A stretch of 30,217 bases of DNA from UBA8337 sp965662725 (lineage in GTDB: Bacteria; Pseudomonadota; Alphaproteobacteria; RS24), in the NCBI GenBank assembly GCA_965662725.1, contig CBFIIT010000019.1, positions 1 through 30,217 of the forward strand, written 5' to 3'. The number at the start of each line of letters is the position of its first letter. Positions within the stretch are counted from its first letter, which is position 1. Positions 18,633 to 26,555 of the stretch are shown here, piece after piece. Both the position numbers and the translations under genes were made by a program. The notes under the pieces are model-generated. The model did not search any database, was not told where the DNA came from, and saw nothing but the letters and a program-made list of their open reading frames with translations.

Positions 18633-20141
18633 ATGCTTAATAATCTGACCCTTATTCTGCCGGAACTCATTCTCTTCATCGGGGCTATGGGCCTTTTGAT
18701 GATCGGTGCCTTTTCAAAAACCGATGCGACCAAGACAGTTGATTTGGGTGCGATTGCCATTCTGGCTTTGGCGACTGTGGCGGCCGGAAGTTTTGCCGGC
18801 GATGCGCGCGCATTGGCTTTTAACGGCGCGTTTGTTATGGACAGTTTCGCGTCCCTGATGAAAGTGCTGACTTTCCTTGCTACCGGCATTGCCATTGTTA
18901 TGTCGCAAAGCTTTTTGCAGCGCGAGAAGCTGGCGCGATTTGAATATTCGGTTCTCTTGCTGCTGGCTGCTGCCGGAATGGGCATGATGATTTCGGCCAA
19001 TGATCTGATTTCGCTTTATATGGGCATTGAATTGCAAAGCCTTGCGCTTTATGTGGTTGCCGCGATCAATCGCGATAGCCTGCGCTCCACAGAAGCCGGT
19101 TTGAAATATTTCGTATTGGGTGCCTTGTCGTCCGGCATGCTGCTTTACGGCGCGTCGCTGATTTATGGCTTCTCAGGTTCAACCAATTTTGCCGAAATTT
19201 CTGCTGCCTTCCAGCCGCAAGACGGTGTATTGCCAATGGCGCAAGTGCTGGGTCTGGTGTTCTTGCTGGCCGGTTTGGCATTTAAAATTTCTGCCGTGCC
19301 GTTTCATATGTGGACGCCGGATGTATATGAAGGTGCGCCTACCAGTGTGACTGCGTTTTTTGCCTCGGCTCCAAAAATTGCCGGTATGGCGATTTTCTTG
19401 CGCATTATGATGACCGGCTTTGAAGATGCCTTGGTTGCGTGGCAGCAAATCATTATCTTGCTCGCCGTGGCCAGCATGGTGTTGGGGGCGTTTGCTGCGA
19501 TTGGGCAGCAAAATATAAAGCGCCTTATGGCTTATTCTTCTATCGGTCATATGGGCTTTGCGCTTGTCGGTTTCGCTGCGGCCACCCCGACCGGTGTTTC
19601 CAGTGTCATTCTTTATATGGCGTTATATGTCGTGATGACGCTTGGCACATTTGCGTGCATTTTATCCATGCGCCGCGATAGCGGCCCGGTTGAACGGATT
19701 GATGATTTGGCCGGTCTGAGCCAGACGCGTCCGTTCATGGCGTTTTGCATTGCAGTGATGATGTTCTCATTGGCCGGTATTCCACCCATGGCCGGTTTCT
19801 TCGGCAAGCTGTTTGTTTTCCGCGCCGCCATTGATGCAAATCTCTACGCACTGTCTGTTATTGGTGTATTGGCTAGTGTTGTCGGTGCCTATTATTATTT
19901 GCGGATTGTTAAAATCATGTATCTCGATCCGCCAACCGATGAAGTAAACGAGCCAATGCCGCGCGAGCTTTCTTTCTTGGCCGGTGCGATGACCGCAATC
20001 ACCTTATTGTTCTTCATCTATCCGGCACCGCTGGTTAAATTGGCAGAAACCGCTGGCGCAGTTTTGACGCAAAGCGACACGCTGGCCATGCCTCATATCC
20101 AATTGCATGACAGCCATAGCGGAGGCCATATCGGCCAGTGA
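18633..20141 (+). CDS. nuoN: NADH-quinone oxidoreductase subunit N (antiporter-like)
   Basis: The third antiporter-like membrane subunit, 502 residues with about 14 transmembrane segments. Family motifs include ISLYMGIELQSLALYVV with the conserved Glu, EAGLKYFVLGALSSGMLLYG, and PFHMWTPDVYEGAPTSVTAF. The C-terminus is His- and Ser-rich (LHDSHSGGH). The TGA stop overlaps the GTG start of birA by 4 bases, so birA is cotranscribed with the nuo operon. Confidence 0.97.
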   Translation: MLNNLTLILPELILFIGAMGLLMIGAFSKTDATKTVDLGAIAILALATVAAGSFAGDARALAFNGAFVMDSFASLMKVLTFLATGIAIVMSQSFLQREKLARFEYSVLLLLAAAGMGMMISANDLISLYMGIELQSLALYVVAAINRDSLRSTEAGLKYFVLGALSSGMLLYGASLIYGFSGSTNFAEISAAFQPQDGVLPMAQVLGLVFLLAGLAFKISAVPFHMWTPDVYEGAPTSVTAFFASAPKIAGMAIFLRIMMTGFEDALVAWQQIIILLAVASMVLGAFAAIGQQNIKRLMAYSSIGHMGFALVGFAAATPTGVSSVILYMALYVVMTLGTFACILSMRRDSGPVERIDDLAGLSQTRPFMAFCIAVMMFSLAGIPPMAGFFGKLFVFRAAIDANLYALSVIGVLASVVGAYYYLRIVKIMYLDPPTDEVNEPMPRELSFLAGAMTAITLLFFIYPAPLVKLAETAGAVLTQSDTLAMPHIQLHDSHSGGHIGQ

Positions 20142-20890
20142 CCGTTCTTCCAAACGGATATCATTTGCGCCATCTCGCCGAGGTGGACAGCACCAATGAG
20201 GAGGCGCGCCGCATGGCAGCGTCGATGGAAAAAATCCCGACATGGATTGTGGCGGATAGCCAAACCGCGGGGCGAGGCCGCCGTGGCCGCGCTTGGGCGT
20301 CGCCGACCGGCAATCTGATGACCACGCTATATCTACCGAAAAGCTATAGTGCAGTTACCGCTGGGCAACTGGCCTTTGTTGCCGGTCTGGCTTTGGAAAG
20401 CACGGTTCGGCACTTCATCGGCGATGCGGCGCAGGTCAGCGTTAAATGGCCGAATGATGTTTTGATTGACGGCAAAAAGGCCTCGGGCATTTTGCTGGAA
20501 AGCGCGGTGCAAGATGGCAAGCTGGGTTGGGTTGCTATCGGGCTTGGCCTTAATTTGGCGCATCATCCTGAAGACACGCCTTATCCGGCGACTGATATTT
20601 CTGATTATATCGCTGCGCCGCCGAGCAATATTGAGGCCTTGGAGATATTGACCAATGCGTTTGATACGGTTTTTCGGCAATGGGAAATGGGCGGCTTTGA
20701 AAATCTTTTGAAAGCATGGCGGCTTGTCGCGCATGGGCTGGGTGAGCCAATTGTCGCAAGACTGGAAAGTGAAGAAATCAGAGGTATCTTTCTCGATATC
20801 GATGAGAAGGGCGCCTTGCTGCTGAAAGACGGTAGCGGCGAGACGCATGTTATAGATGCGGGTGACGTATTTTTTCCGGATGTGGGCTAG
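20138..20890 (+). CDS. birA: Biotin--[acetyl-CoA-carboxylase] ligase
   Basis: A 250-residue enzyme that makes biotinyl-AMP from biotin and ATP and transfers biotin to carrier proteins such as the acetyl-CoA carboxylase subunit. The catalytic domain shows the biotinoyl-AMP loop GRGRRGRAW (about residues 46-54) and KWPNDVLIDGKKASGILLE. The N-terminal DNA-binding helix-turn-helix of Escherichia coli BirA is absent, so this is a monofunctional (group I) ligase, not a repressor. A small C-terminal SH3-like domain follows. The GTG start overlaps the nuoN stop as GTGA. The next gene begins directly after its TAG. Confidence 0.93.
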   Translation: MTVLPNGYHLRHLAEVDSTNEEARRMAASMEKIPTWIVADSQTAGRGRRGRAWASPTGNLMTTLYLPKSYSAVTAGQLAFVAGLALESTVRHFIGDAAQVSVKWPNDVLIDGKKASGILLESAVQDGKLGWVAIGLGLNLAHHPEDTPYPATDISDYIAAPPSNIEALEILTNAFDTVFRQWEMGGFENLLKAWRLVAHGLGEPIVARLESEEIRGIFLDIDEKGALLLKDGSGETHVIDAGDVFFPDVG

Positions 20891-22552
20891 ATGAGCGATA
20901 AAAATAACAATGAATTGGTATTCCTGCCTTTGGGCGGCACCGGTGAGATTGGCATGAATTGCAATCTTTACGGCTATGGCCCACGTGGCAAACGGCAATG
21001 GATAATGGTCGATTTGGGCGTTACTTTTGGCAAGCATAGTGAGCCGGGAATTGATGTCATCACGCCGGATATTGAGTTTATCGAGCAGCATAAAGATAAT
21101 TTACTAGGGCTGCTGCTGACGCATGGCCACGAAGACCATATCGGTGCCGTCGGTCATTTATGGCCGCGTTTGCAATGCCCGATATATGCGACACCTTTCA
21201 CCGCTGCTTTGGTGCGCGGAAAATTGGCCGAAGCGGGTTTGCTGGAGCAAGTGCCGTTGCACATTATTGAGACGGACGCGCATTTGGAGTTGGGGCCGTT
21301 TGCGATTGATTATATTTGCCTGACCCATTCGATTGCCGAGCCGAGCGCCTTGGCGATTGAAGTTGAGGGCGGTCGCGCCTTGCATACGGGCGATTGGAAA
21401 ATCGATCCCGATCCTGTTATTGGCAAGCTGACCGAGGTCGAGCGGTTGAAAGCTTTGGGTGATGCGGGCATAGACGCGATTATTTGCGACAGCACAAATG
21501 TGCTGACACCGGGCCGATCCGGCTCTGAGGCGGATGTCGGAACAATGCTGGAAGAAGTGGTTGCCGATTGCGCGGCGCGTGTGGTGATTACCACTTTTGC
21601 TTCCAATGTGGCGCGGATGACCAGCATTGCACAAGTGGCGGTAAATACCGGACGACATTTGTGCTTGGCCGGTCGCGGCATGCATAAGATTTATCAGGCG
21701 GCGCGGGAAACCGGTTATATGACCAAATTCCCTGAATTGATTGACGAGGCGGATGTCGGTTATTTGCCGCCGGAAAAAGTGTTGATTTGCTGTACCGGCA
21801 GCCAAGGCGAAGCCAATGCTGCGCTTGGCCGTATGGCGCATGGGCGGCATCCGCATTTGACCTTGGAGCCGGGCGACAGCGTTATCTTCTCGTCCAAAAT
21901 GATACCCGGCAATGAGACCGAAATCTTGGCGCTGCAAAATCGCCTCGCACAAATCGATGTCGAAATTATTTCGCCAAACGGTTCCGATATTCATGTGTCG
22001 GGGCATCCGTGTCGCGATGAATTAGCCGATATGTATGGCTGGGCGCGGCCACGTGCGGCCATTCCTGTGCATGGTGAGCATCGGCACTTACTGGCCCATG
22101 CGGAGTTGGCTGAAGAGCTGGGTGTCAAAGAGCCGTGCCGAATTCATAATGGCGAGATGGTGCGCATTGCGCCGGGTGCTGCCGAAGTCATCGATGTGGT
22201 TAGAACCGGCAGGCTGTATCTCGATGGCGATATTATGACTGACAGCAAATCGCAAGCGACCCGTGAGCGGCGCAAGCTGTCTTATAATGGCGCAGTGTTT
22301 GTTGCCGTGCCGATTGATGCAGCAGACCGTTTGGCCGGAAAGGTCGATGTTGAATTGGTCGGTGTGCCTGATGATGATGGCATGGTTAAGCTGGTCGATT
22401 GGGCATTGGATGCGGTAGAGCGCGCGATACCGTCAAACGGGCGATTGACGCCGCAGCGGGCCGAGCATGATATCAGCGTTGCCGTGCGTCGCGAGCTGTC
22501 GCGCCGGTGGGGTAAGAAGCCGTTAGTTGCAGTAAGCTTTGTAAGGGTTTAG
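20891..22552 (+). CDS. rnj: Ribonuclease J
   Basis: A 553-residue metallo-beta-lactamase/beta-CASP ribonuclease that works in rRNA maturation and mRNA decay. The zinc-binding motif HGHEDH is at residues 78-83. Further metal and beta-CASP landmarks are LTHSIAEPSALAIE, HTGDWKIDPDP, CDSTNV, TFASNVARM, CTGSQGE and HVSGHPCRDELADM, with HGEHRH in the C-terminal part of the lactamase core. The C-terminal domain is about 100 residues. It follows birA with no spacer. In many Alphaproteobacteria coaX lies between birA and rnj; it is absent here. Confidence 0.95.
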   Translation: MSDKNNNELVFLPLGGTGEIGMNCNLYGYGPRGKRQWIMVDLGVTFGKHSEPGIDVITPDIEFIEQHKDNLLGLLLTHGHEDHIGAVGHLWPRLQCPIYATPFTAALVRGKLAEAGLLEQVPLHIIETDAHLELGPFAIDYICLTHSIAEPSALAIEVEGGRALHTGDWKIDPDPVIGKLTEVERLKALGDAGIDAIICDSTNVLTPGRSGSEADVGTMLEEVVADCAARVVITTFASNVARMTSIAQVAVNTGRHLCLAGRGMHKIYQAARETGYMTKFPELIDEADVGYLPPEKVLICCTGSQGEANAALGRMAHGRHPHLTLEPGDSVIFSSKMIPGNETEILALQNRLAQIDVEIISPNGSDIHVSGHPCRDELADMYGWARPRAAIPVHGEHRHLLAHAELAEELGVKEPCRIHNGEMVRIAPGAAEVIDVVRTGRLYLDGDIMTDSKSQATRERRKLSYNGAVFVAVPIDAADRLAGKVDVELVGVPDDDGMVKLVDWALDAVERAIPSNGRLTPQRAEHDISVAVRRELSRRWGKKPLVAVSFVRV

Positions 22553-22561
22553 GAGGCGTGA

Positions 22562-22849
22562 ATGATTGAGATTAGTTTTATATTCGGTGTCGCCATTTAC
22601 GGCATTATTTGGTTTCTCACCTTGTTCATGGTGCTGCCATGGGGGGTGGTGTCGCAAGAAGAGCATGGCGAGATTATGCCCGGCTCCAGTGAGAGTGCGC
22701 CGGCGCAGCCGCGCATTGTGAAAAAACTCATGATTACCACAGCCATGTCAGCGGTGTTTTATCTGATTGTTTATTGGCTGCTGAGCAGTGGTGTTATGGC
22801 TGATTTGAATCTGCCGTTTATTCCTGATTTCACACAAGGGCGGGGTTAA
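22562..22849 (+). CDS. DUF1467 family two-segment membrane protein
   Basis: A 95-residue protein of unknown function. Two transmembrane segments are evident, at about residues 5-27 and 59-79, separated by an acidic and proline-containing loop. The stretch IIWFLTLFMVLPWGVVSQEE fits the alphaproteobacterial DUF1467 family, whose genes commonly lie between rnj and proS. AGGAGGCG overlaps the rnj stop codon and lies a few bases before ATG 22562, so it is the last gene of the nuo-birA-rnj transcription unit. The family name is from memory of the conserved pattern and the gene context. Confidence 0.8.
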   Translation: MIEISFIFGVAIYGIIWFLTLFMVLPWGVVSQEEHGEIMPGSSESAPAQPRIVKKLMITTAMSAVFYLIVYWLLSSGVMADLNLPFIPDFTQGRG

Positions 22850-22861
22850 CGGAACCGCTAC

Positions 22862-22890
22862 AAAAAAAGCGGGACCCTAAGGCCCCGCTT
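22862..22890 (-). terminator. Intrinsic terminator of the minus-strand RNA
   Basis: The stem pairs 22867-22873 with 22884-22890. On the minus strand the hairpin is followed by T residues complementary to the A-run at 22862-22868. On the plus strand the 3' side is AAAATG, so the hairpin has no U-tract for the DUF1467 transcript. The orientation therefore points to a minus-strand transcript. Confidence 0.75.
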
Positions 22891-22954
22891 AAAATGTGCT
22901 TCGAGTAAACTCGAAAGGTTCCTCCCAAAACCCGAGGACGCAGTCCTCATCCAC
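22862..22954 (-). ncRNA. Predicted ~93-nt structured small RNA, divergent from proS
   Basis: Read on the minus strand, the predicted RNA starts with G at 22954 and has three hairpins. The first is GAGGAC/GTCCTC (22934-22948). A G-rich linker containing GGGAGGAACC follows. The second is TTCGAG/CTCGAA with a tetraloop (22900-22915). The third is a 7 bp GC-rich intrinsic terminator, AAGCGGG/CCCGCTT (22867-22890), followed by a run of seven U residues (22868-22862, two of them shared with the stem). A promoter with correct spacing lies upstream. No matching protein gene is seen on this strand. Target and family are unknown. Confidence 0.6.
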
Positions 22955-22960
22955 GAAAAA

Positions 22961-22989
22961 AAATTAGCCAGATTTTCAGCCTTTGTCAC
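22961..22989 (-). promoter_or_regulatory. Predicted promoter of the minus-strand RNA
   Basis: On the minus strand GTGACA (22989-22984) is separated by 17 bases from TAATTT (22966-22961). The -35 match is good and the -10 match is weak. Position +1 would fall on G at 22954, six bases after the -10 element, just before the first hairpin. Confidence 0.45.
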
Positions 22990-23017
22990 CCGCTTTTTAC
23001 GATTTTGTGACATTTAC

Positions 23018-23045
23018 TTGCGCCGTAACTTCTGCGTGTTATGAA
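23018..23045 (+). promoter_or_regulatory. Possible promoter of proS
   Basis: TTGCGC (23018-23023) and TATGAA (23040-23045) are separated by 16 bases. The expected start is near 23052, leaving a leader of about 28 nt with AAAGGAA (23067-23072 or so) as ribosome binding site. It is divergent from the predicted promoter of the minus-strand RNA, with about 28 bases between the two -35 elements. Confidence 0.4.
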
Positions 23046-23079
23046 TTAATTCAATCAAGCGCGCCAAAAGGAAACATTC

Positions 23080-24402
23080 ATGCGTCTGTCGAATTATTTT
23101 CTGCCCACTTTGAAAGAGACACCGAGTGAGGCTCAAATTGCATCGCATCGCTTGATGTTGCGCGCCGGCATGGTTCGGCAAAGCGCGGCGGGTATTTATA
23201 GCTGGTTGCCCTTGGGGCTGCGGGTGTTGCGCAAGATTGAGCAGATTGTCCGCGAAGAGCAAAATCAAGCCGGCGCGGTTGAAGTGCTGATGCCGACATT
23301 GCAGCCGGCGGAAATTTGGCGTGAATCCGGTCGTTATGATGATTACGGCAAAGAAATGCTGCGCATTACTGACCGTCATGAGCGCGATTTGCTTTACGGG
23401 CCGACCAATGAAGAGCTGATTACGCAAATTTTTCGCGACAATGTGAAAAGCTATCGCGACTTGCCGCAAAATCTCTATCACATTCAGTGGAAATTCCGCG
23501 ATGAAATTCGCCCGCGTTTCGGGGTGATGCGGGGTCGCGAGTTTTTGATGAAAGACGGCTACAGCTTCGACATTGATGAGGCTGCGGCCCGCGCCGCCTA
23601 TCAAAAGATGTTTGTCGCATATTTGCGTACTTTCCGCCGCTTGGGACTGAAAGCCATGCCGGTGGCGGCCGATACCGGCCCGATTGGCGGTGATTTAAGT
23701 CATGAATTTATTATTTTGGCTGAGACCGGTGAGTCAGAAATCTTCTGTCATGCCGATATTCTCGATCTGCCGGTTCCGGATGCCGATTATGACGGTGATT
23801 TAACGCCGGTGATTGAAGCGTTTACCGAATTTTATGCCCGTTCTGATGAAATGCATGACGCCGATAAATTTGCTGCCGATGTTCCGGCCGATAAGCAATT
23901 AACGGCGCGCGGTATTGAGGTGGGGCATATTTTCTATTTCGGACAAAAATATTCCGAGCCGATGAAGGCGATGGTGACCGGGCCTGACGGGCAAGACGTC
24001 GCCGTGCATAGCGGTTCTTACGGAATTGGCGTGTCACGTTTGGTCGGCGGCATTATTGAAGCCTGCCATGATGATGACGGTATTGTATGGCCATGGGCCG
24101 TGGCACCGTTCCATATCGGCTTGGTTAATTTGAAGCCGGGCCATGAAGGGTGCGATGCGTTGTGCGAAAAACTGGATGCAGCGCTGACACAAAGTGGCCT
24201 TGAAGTTTTGTATGATGATCGAGACGAACGGGCAGGCACCAAATTCTCTGATATGGATTTGATAGGCCTACCATGGCAGGCGGTTATCGGCCCCAGAGGG
24301 GCGGAGAGCGGCGAGATTGAAATAAAGAACCGGGCAACCGGCGAAAAACAAACTTTGGGTTTTGATGCGGCATTGGAATTACTGTCCGCGCCACCCGCTT
24401 GA
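23080..24402 (+). CDS. proS: Proline--tRNA ligase (short form without editing insertion)
   Basis: Class II aminoacyl-tRNA synthetase of 440 residues that charges tRNA-Pro. Motif 1 is the region IYSWLPLGLRVLRKIEQIV (residues 39-57). GPTNEE is at 107-112. Motif 2 spans FRDEIRPRFGVMRGREFLM (139-157). Motif 3 is GSYGIGVSRLVGG (312-324). The anticodon-binding domain follows from about residue 340. The INS/YbaK-like editing domain of about 180 residues, found between motifs 2 and 3 in Escherichia coli ProRS, is missing, as in other Alphaproteobacteria, so Ala-tRNA-Pro must be cleared in trans. ATG 23080 has AAAGGAA 7 bases upstream. Confidence 0.97.
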   Translation: MRLSNYFLPTLKETPSEAQIASHRLMLRAGMVRQSAAGIYSWLPLGLRVLRKIEQIVREEQNQAGAVEVLMPTLQPAEIWRESGRYDDYGKEMLRITDRHERDLLYGPTNEELITQIFRDNVKSYRDLPQNLYHIQWKFRDEIRPRFGVMRGREFLMKDGYSFDIDEAAARAAYQKMFVAYLRTFRRLGLKAMPVAADTGPIGGDLSHEFIILAETGESEIFCHADILDLPVPDADYDGDLTPVIEAFTEFYARSDEMHDADKFAADVPADKQLTARGIEVGHIFYFGQKYSEPMKAMVTGPDGQDVAVHSGSYGIGVSRLVGGIIEACHDDDGIVWPWAVAPFHIGLVNLKPGHEGCDALCEKLDAALTQSGLEVLYDDRDERAGTKFSDMDLIGLPWQAVIGPRGAESGEIEIKNRATGEKQTLGFDAALELLSAPPA

Positions 24403-24410
24403 GAGACAGA

Positions 24411-25664
24411 ATGAACCGCGCTTTTAGCTTCCTTGAATGGCAAATTGCAGGCCGTTATTTGCGGGCCAAGAGGCGTGACAGCTTTATTTCGGTCATTGCC
24501 GGGATTTCATTTCTTGGTATCTCCATGGGGGTGGCGACGCTGATTGTCGTGATGGCGGTGATGACCGGCTTTCGTGGCGATTTGTTGGACCGTATTCTTG
24601 GGGTCAATGGCCATGCCACAATTCGTAGCTACGACACGCGCTTTATTGACCGCGATTTACTGGTGGAACGTTTGCAAATAGTCGATGGCGTGGTGCTGGC
24701 TACGCCTTTGGTGGACGGGCAGGCCATGCTGTCTGCCGGTGACGCAGCACGCGGCGTCTTGTTGCGCGGTCTGCCGGTTGAGAAAATACAGCAATTGCCG
24801 AGCCTCGCCGGACGCGAACTGGAAGGCAGTTTGGCCGACCTCAGCAAGCCGAGTACAATCGCTGTCGGTGCTCGTTTGGCTGAGCGTTACGGGTTTAAAG
24901 TCGGGCAGAAAATATCGTTGATTTCACCGCGCGGCACGCTGACCCCGTTTGGCACTGCCCCGAAGCTGAAGCAATTTGAATTGGTGGCGATTTTTCGCAT
25001 CGGCCTGTCGGAATATGATTTGAACTTCACTTTTGCCTCGATTGAGACGGCAGGCGCATTTTTCAACCTCGGGCCACATCAAGGCGCGATTGACGTCATT
25101 ATTGATGATCCTGATTTGATTGATATGCGCGCGCCCATATTGCGGCAAGCGGCAGGCGATGAAAATTATCTGACTGACTGGAAGCAGGCGAACAGCACGC
25201 TGGCCGGTGCGCTGGAGGTAGAGCGCAATGTCATGTTCCTTATATTGACGATGATTTTGCTGGTCGCGGCGCTGAATATTATTTCCGGTCTGGTAATGCT
25301 TGTGCGTGATAAGGGCCGGGACATTGCGGTTTTCCGTTCTATGGGGGCGACACGCGGCATGATATTGCGGGTGTTTTTCTTAACCGGGGCGAGCATTGGC
25401 GTTAGCGGCACATTGGCCGGTTTGGCGGGCGGTATATTATTTGCCAGTTATATTGAGGAAGTGCGGCAATTTTTGATTTACACCACCGGCGCAAATTTGT
25501 TTCCGGCGGAGATTTATTTCCTCGAACGCATGCCATCTCGGATTTTGATCGATGATGTTGTGCAAGTGGCAATCATGTCTTTGGTGCTGTCGTTTCTATC
25601 GACATTTTATCCGGCTTGGCGAGCCGCTTCTATGGAACCGGTGGAGGCGTTGCGCAATGAGTAG
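24411..25664 (+). CDS. lolC: Lipoprotein-releasing ABC transporter permease (LolC/LolE/LolF type)
   Basis: A 417-residue inner-membrane protein that, with LolD, extracts outer-membrane lipoproteins and passes them to LolA. A transmembrane segment near residues 20-45 is followed by a periplasmic domain of about 200 residues, then three segments at about 265-290, 310-345 and 375-400; this is the FtsX/MacB-like topology. Typical LolC/E features are FLEWQIAGRYLRAKRR at the N-terminus, VRDKGRDIAVFRSMGATRGMI and FYPAWRAASMEPVEALR at the C-terminus. Only one permease gene is present, so a homodimer (LolF-like) is likely. The frame is open to TTG 24399 inside proS, but ATG 24411 gives the normal N-terminus. 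Its end overlaps lolD by 8 bases. Confidence 0.92.
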   Translation: MNRAFSFLEWQIAGRYLRAKRRDSFISVIAGISFLGISMGVATLIVVMAVMTGFRGDLLDRILGVNGHATIRSYDTRFIDRDLLVERLQIVDGVVLATPLVDGQAMLSAGDAARGVLLRGLPVEKIQQLPSLAGRELEGSLADLSKPSTIAVGARLAERYGFKVGQKISLISPRGTLTPFGTAPKLKQFELVAIFRIGLSEYDLNFTFASIETAGAFFNLGPHQGAIDVIIDDPDLIDMRAPILRQAAGDENYLTDWKQANSTLAGALEVERNVMFLILTMILLVAALNIISGLVMLVRDKGRDIAVFRSMGATRGMILRVFFLTGASIGVSGTLAGLAGGILFASYIEEVRQFLIYTTGANLFPAEIYFLERMPSRILIDDVVQVAIMSLVLSFLSTFYPAWRAASMEPVEALRNE

Positions 25665-26328
25665 CCATTTCGTGCTGCGCGATATTCATCGCGGTTTTTC
25701 GCAAGGTGAACGCAGGCTCGATGTTTTGCGTGGCGCAAATCTGGAGGTGCAGGCCGGCGAGGTAGTGGCTTTGGTTGGGCCATCAGGTTCCGGTAAATCA
25801 AGCCTTTTGCACATTGCCGGATTGCTGGAACGCCCCGATAGCGGCACCATTGAACTGGCCGGACAACTGGTTGATAGCGATAATGATGCGCAGCGAACGG
25901 CCATGCGGCTGAAGCATATCGGTTTTGTCTATCAGTTTCATAATCTATTGCCCGAATTTACCGCTGAAGAGAATGTCGCCATGCCGGCGCGCTTGGCAGG
26001 ACAGGGCGGCAAGCAAGCGGGCGAAGAGGCTGCTGCTTTGCTCGGCAGGCTCGGATTGGCGGATAGGGCAACGCATTTGCCTTCACAGCTTTCTGGTGGC
26101 GAGCAACAGCGTGTCGCGGTGGCGCGTGCGCTGGCCCATCAGCCGGATTTGATTTTGGCCGATGAGCCAACCGGCAGCCTCGATAGCGAAGCGGGAAGTA
26201 AAGTGGCTGATTTGCTGCTTGGTGAAGCACGGGCGCAGGGTGTCGCGGTTTTGCTGGCGACGCATGATTTGGAATTGGCCGGACAGGCTGACCGGATTGT
26301 CCGGTTGCGCGACGGTCTTATTTCTTAA
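25657..26328 (+). CDS. lolD: Lipoprotein-releasing ABC transporter ATP-binding protein LolD
   Basis: A 223-residue ATPase that powers lipoprotein release with the LolC-type permease. Walker A is GPSGSGKS (residues 41-48), the signature is LSGGEQQR (145-152), Walker B is LILADEPTGSLD with D169 and E170, and the H-loop is in ATHDLE. The Q-loop region YQFHNLLPEFTAEENVAMP is typical of LolD. The reading frame extends upstream to 25552, but ATG 25657, overlapping the lolC stop, gives the family's normal length. Confidence 0.96.
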   Translation: MSSHFVLRDIHRGFSQGERRLDVLRGANLEVQAGEVVALVGPSGSGKSSLLHIAGLLERPDSGTIELAGQLVDSDNDAQRTAMRLKHIGFVYQFHNLLPEFTAEENVAMPARLAGQGGKQAGEEAAALLGRLGLADRATHLPSQLSGGEQQRVAVARALAHQPDLILADEPTGSLDSEAGSKVADLLLGEARAQGVAVLLATHDLELAGQADRIVRLRDGLIS

Positions 26329-26377
26329 ATTTCCTAAAATCGACTAAGTGATTGTTTTTACTGAAATATAAAACTGT

Positions 26378-26408
26378 TTGACAAAAGAACAAAAAGTGAA
26401 CATATTAT
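26378..26408 (+). promoter_or_regulatory. Strong sigma70-type promoter of the 33-residue protein gene
   Basis: A perfect TTGACA (26378-26383) is followed by TATTAT (26403-26408) after 19 bases, or by CATATT (26401-26406) after the ideal 17 bases. The surrounding DNA is AT-rich. The expected start lies near 26413, only about 16 bases before the start codon. Confidence 0.65.
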
Positions 26409-26428
26409 ACCTCAAAGGGAGAATGACC

Positions 26429-26530
26429 ATGAAAGAATTGTTTGAAGATATCATCGCCGTCTGCACATTACTGGGCATGGGAATGGCCATCATCATGTGG
26501 GGCTCTATCGGCCAAGCGATTGCCGGATAA
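26429..26530 (+). CDS. Small single-span membrane protein, 33 residues, unknown function
   Basis: The open frame encodes MKELFEDIIAVCTLLGMG followed by a hydrophobic run rich in Met and Ile, one Trp, and the end GSIGQAIAG. A single transmembrane helix covers about residues 8-30, with an acidic N-terminus (KE, ED). AAAGGGAG (26414-26421) is 7 bases upstream of ATG 26429; an in-frame ATG at 26423 is too close to it. A strong promoter precedes it and a terminator follows, so it looks like an independent, well-expressed gene between lolD and dnaE. I do not recognise the family; it does not resemble CydX. It could be an accessory subunit of a membrane complex, or less likely a hydrophobic toxin. 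Confidence 0.6.
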   Translation: MKELFEDIIAVCTLLGMGMAIIMWGSIGQAIAG

Positions 26531-26555
26531 TCGGCGCGCTTAACGTCAATCAATA

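Noticed and set aside
21158..22006. Long open frame of 282 codons on the minus strand.
   Set aside because: It is entirely within rnj, which has all RNase J motifs. Similar antisense frames occur opposite birA (20333-21091) and the autotransporter (2553-3203) and reflect codon bias.
22858..22950. Minus-strand reading frame of 30 codons starting 4 bases after the predicted small-RNA start.
   Set aside because: It runs through all three hairpins and past the terminator U-tract to a stop at 22858-22860, so the terminated RNA would lack the stop codon; there is no ribosome binding site. Probably a chance frame.
26344..26553. Minus-strand frame of 69 codons between lolD and dnaE.
   Set aside because: It overlaps the plus-strand promoter, ribosome binding site and 33-codon gene, has no good ribosome binding site of its own and no convincing protein features.
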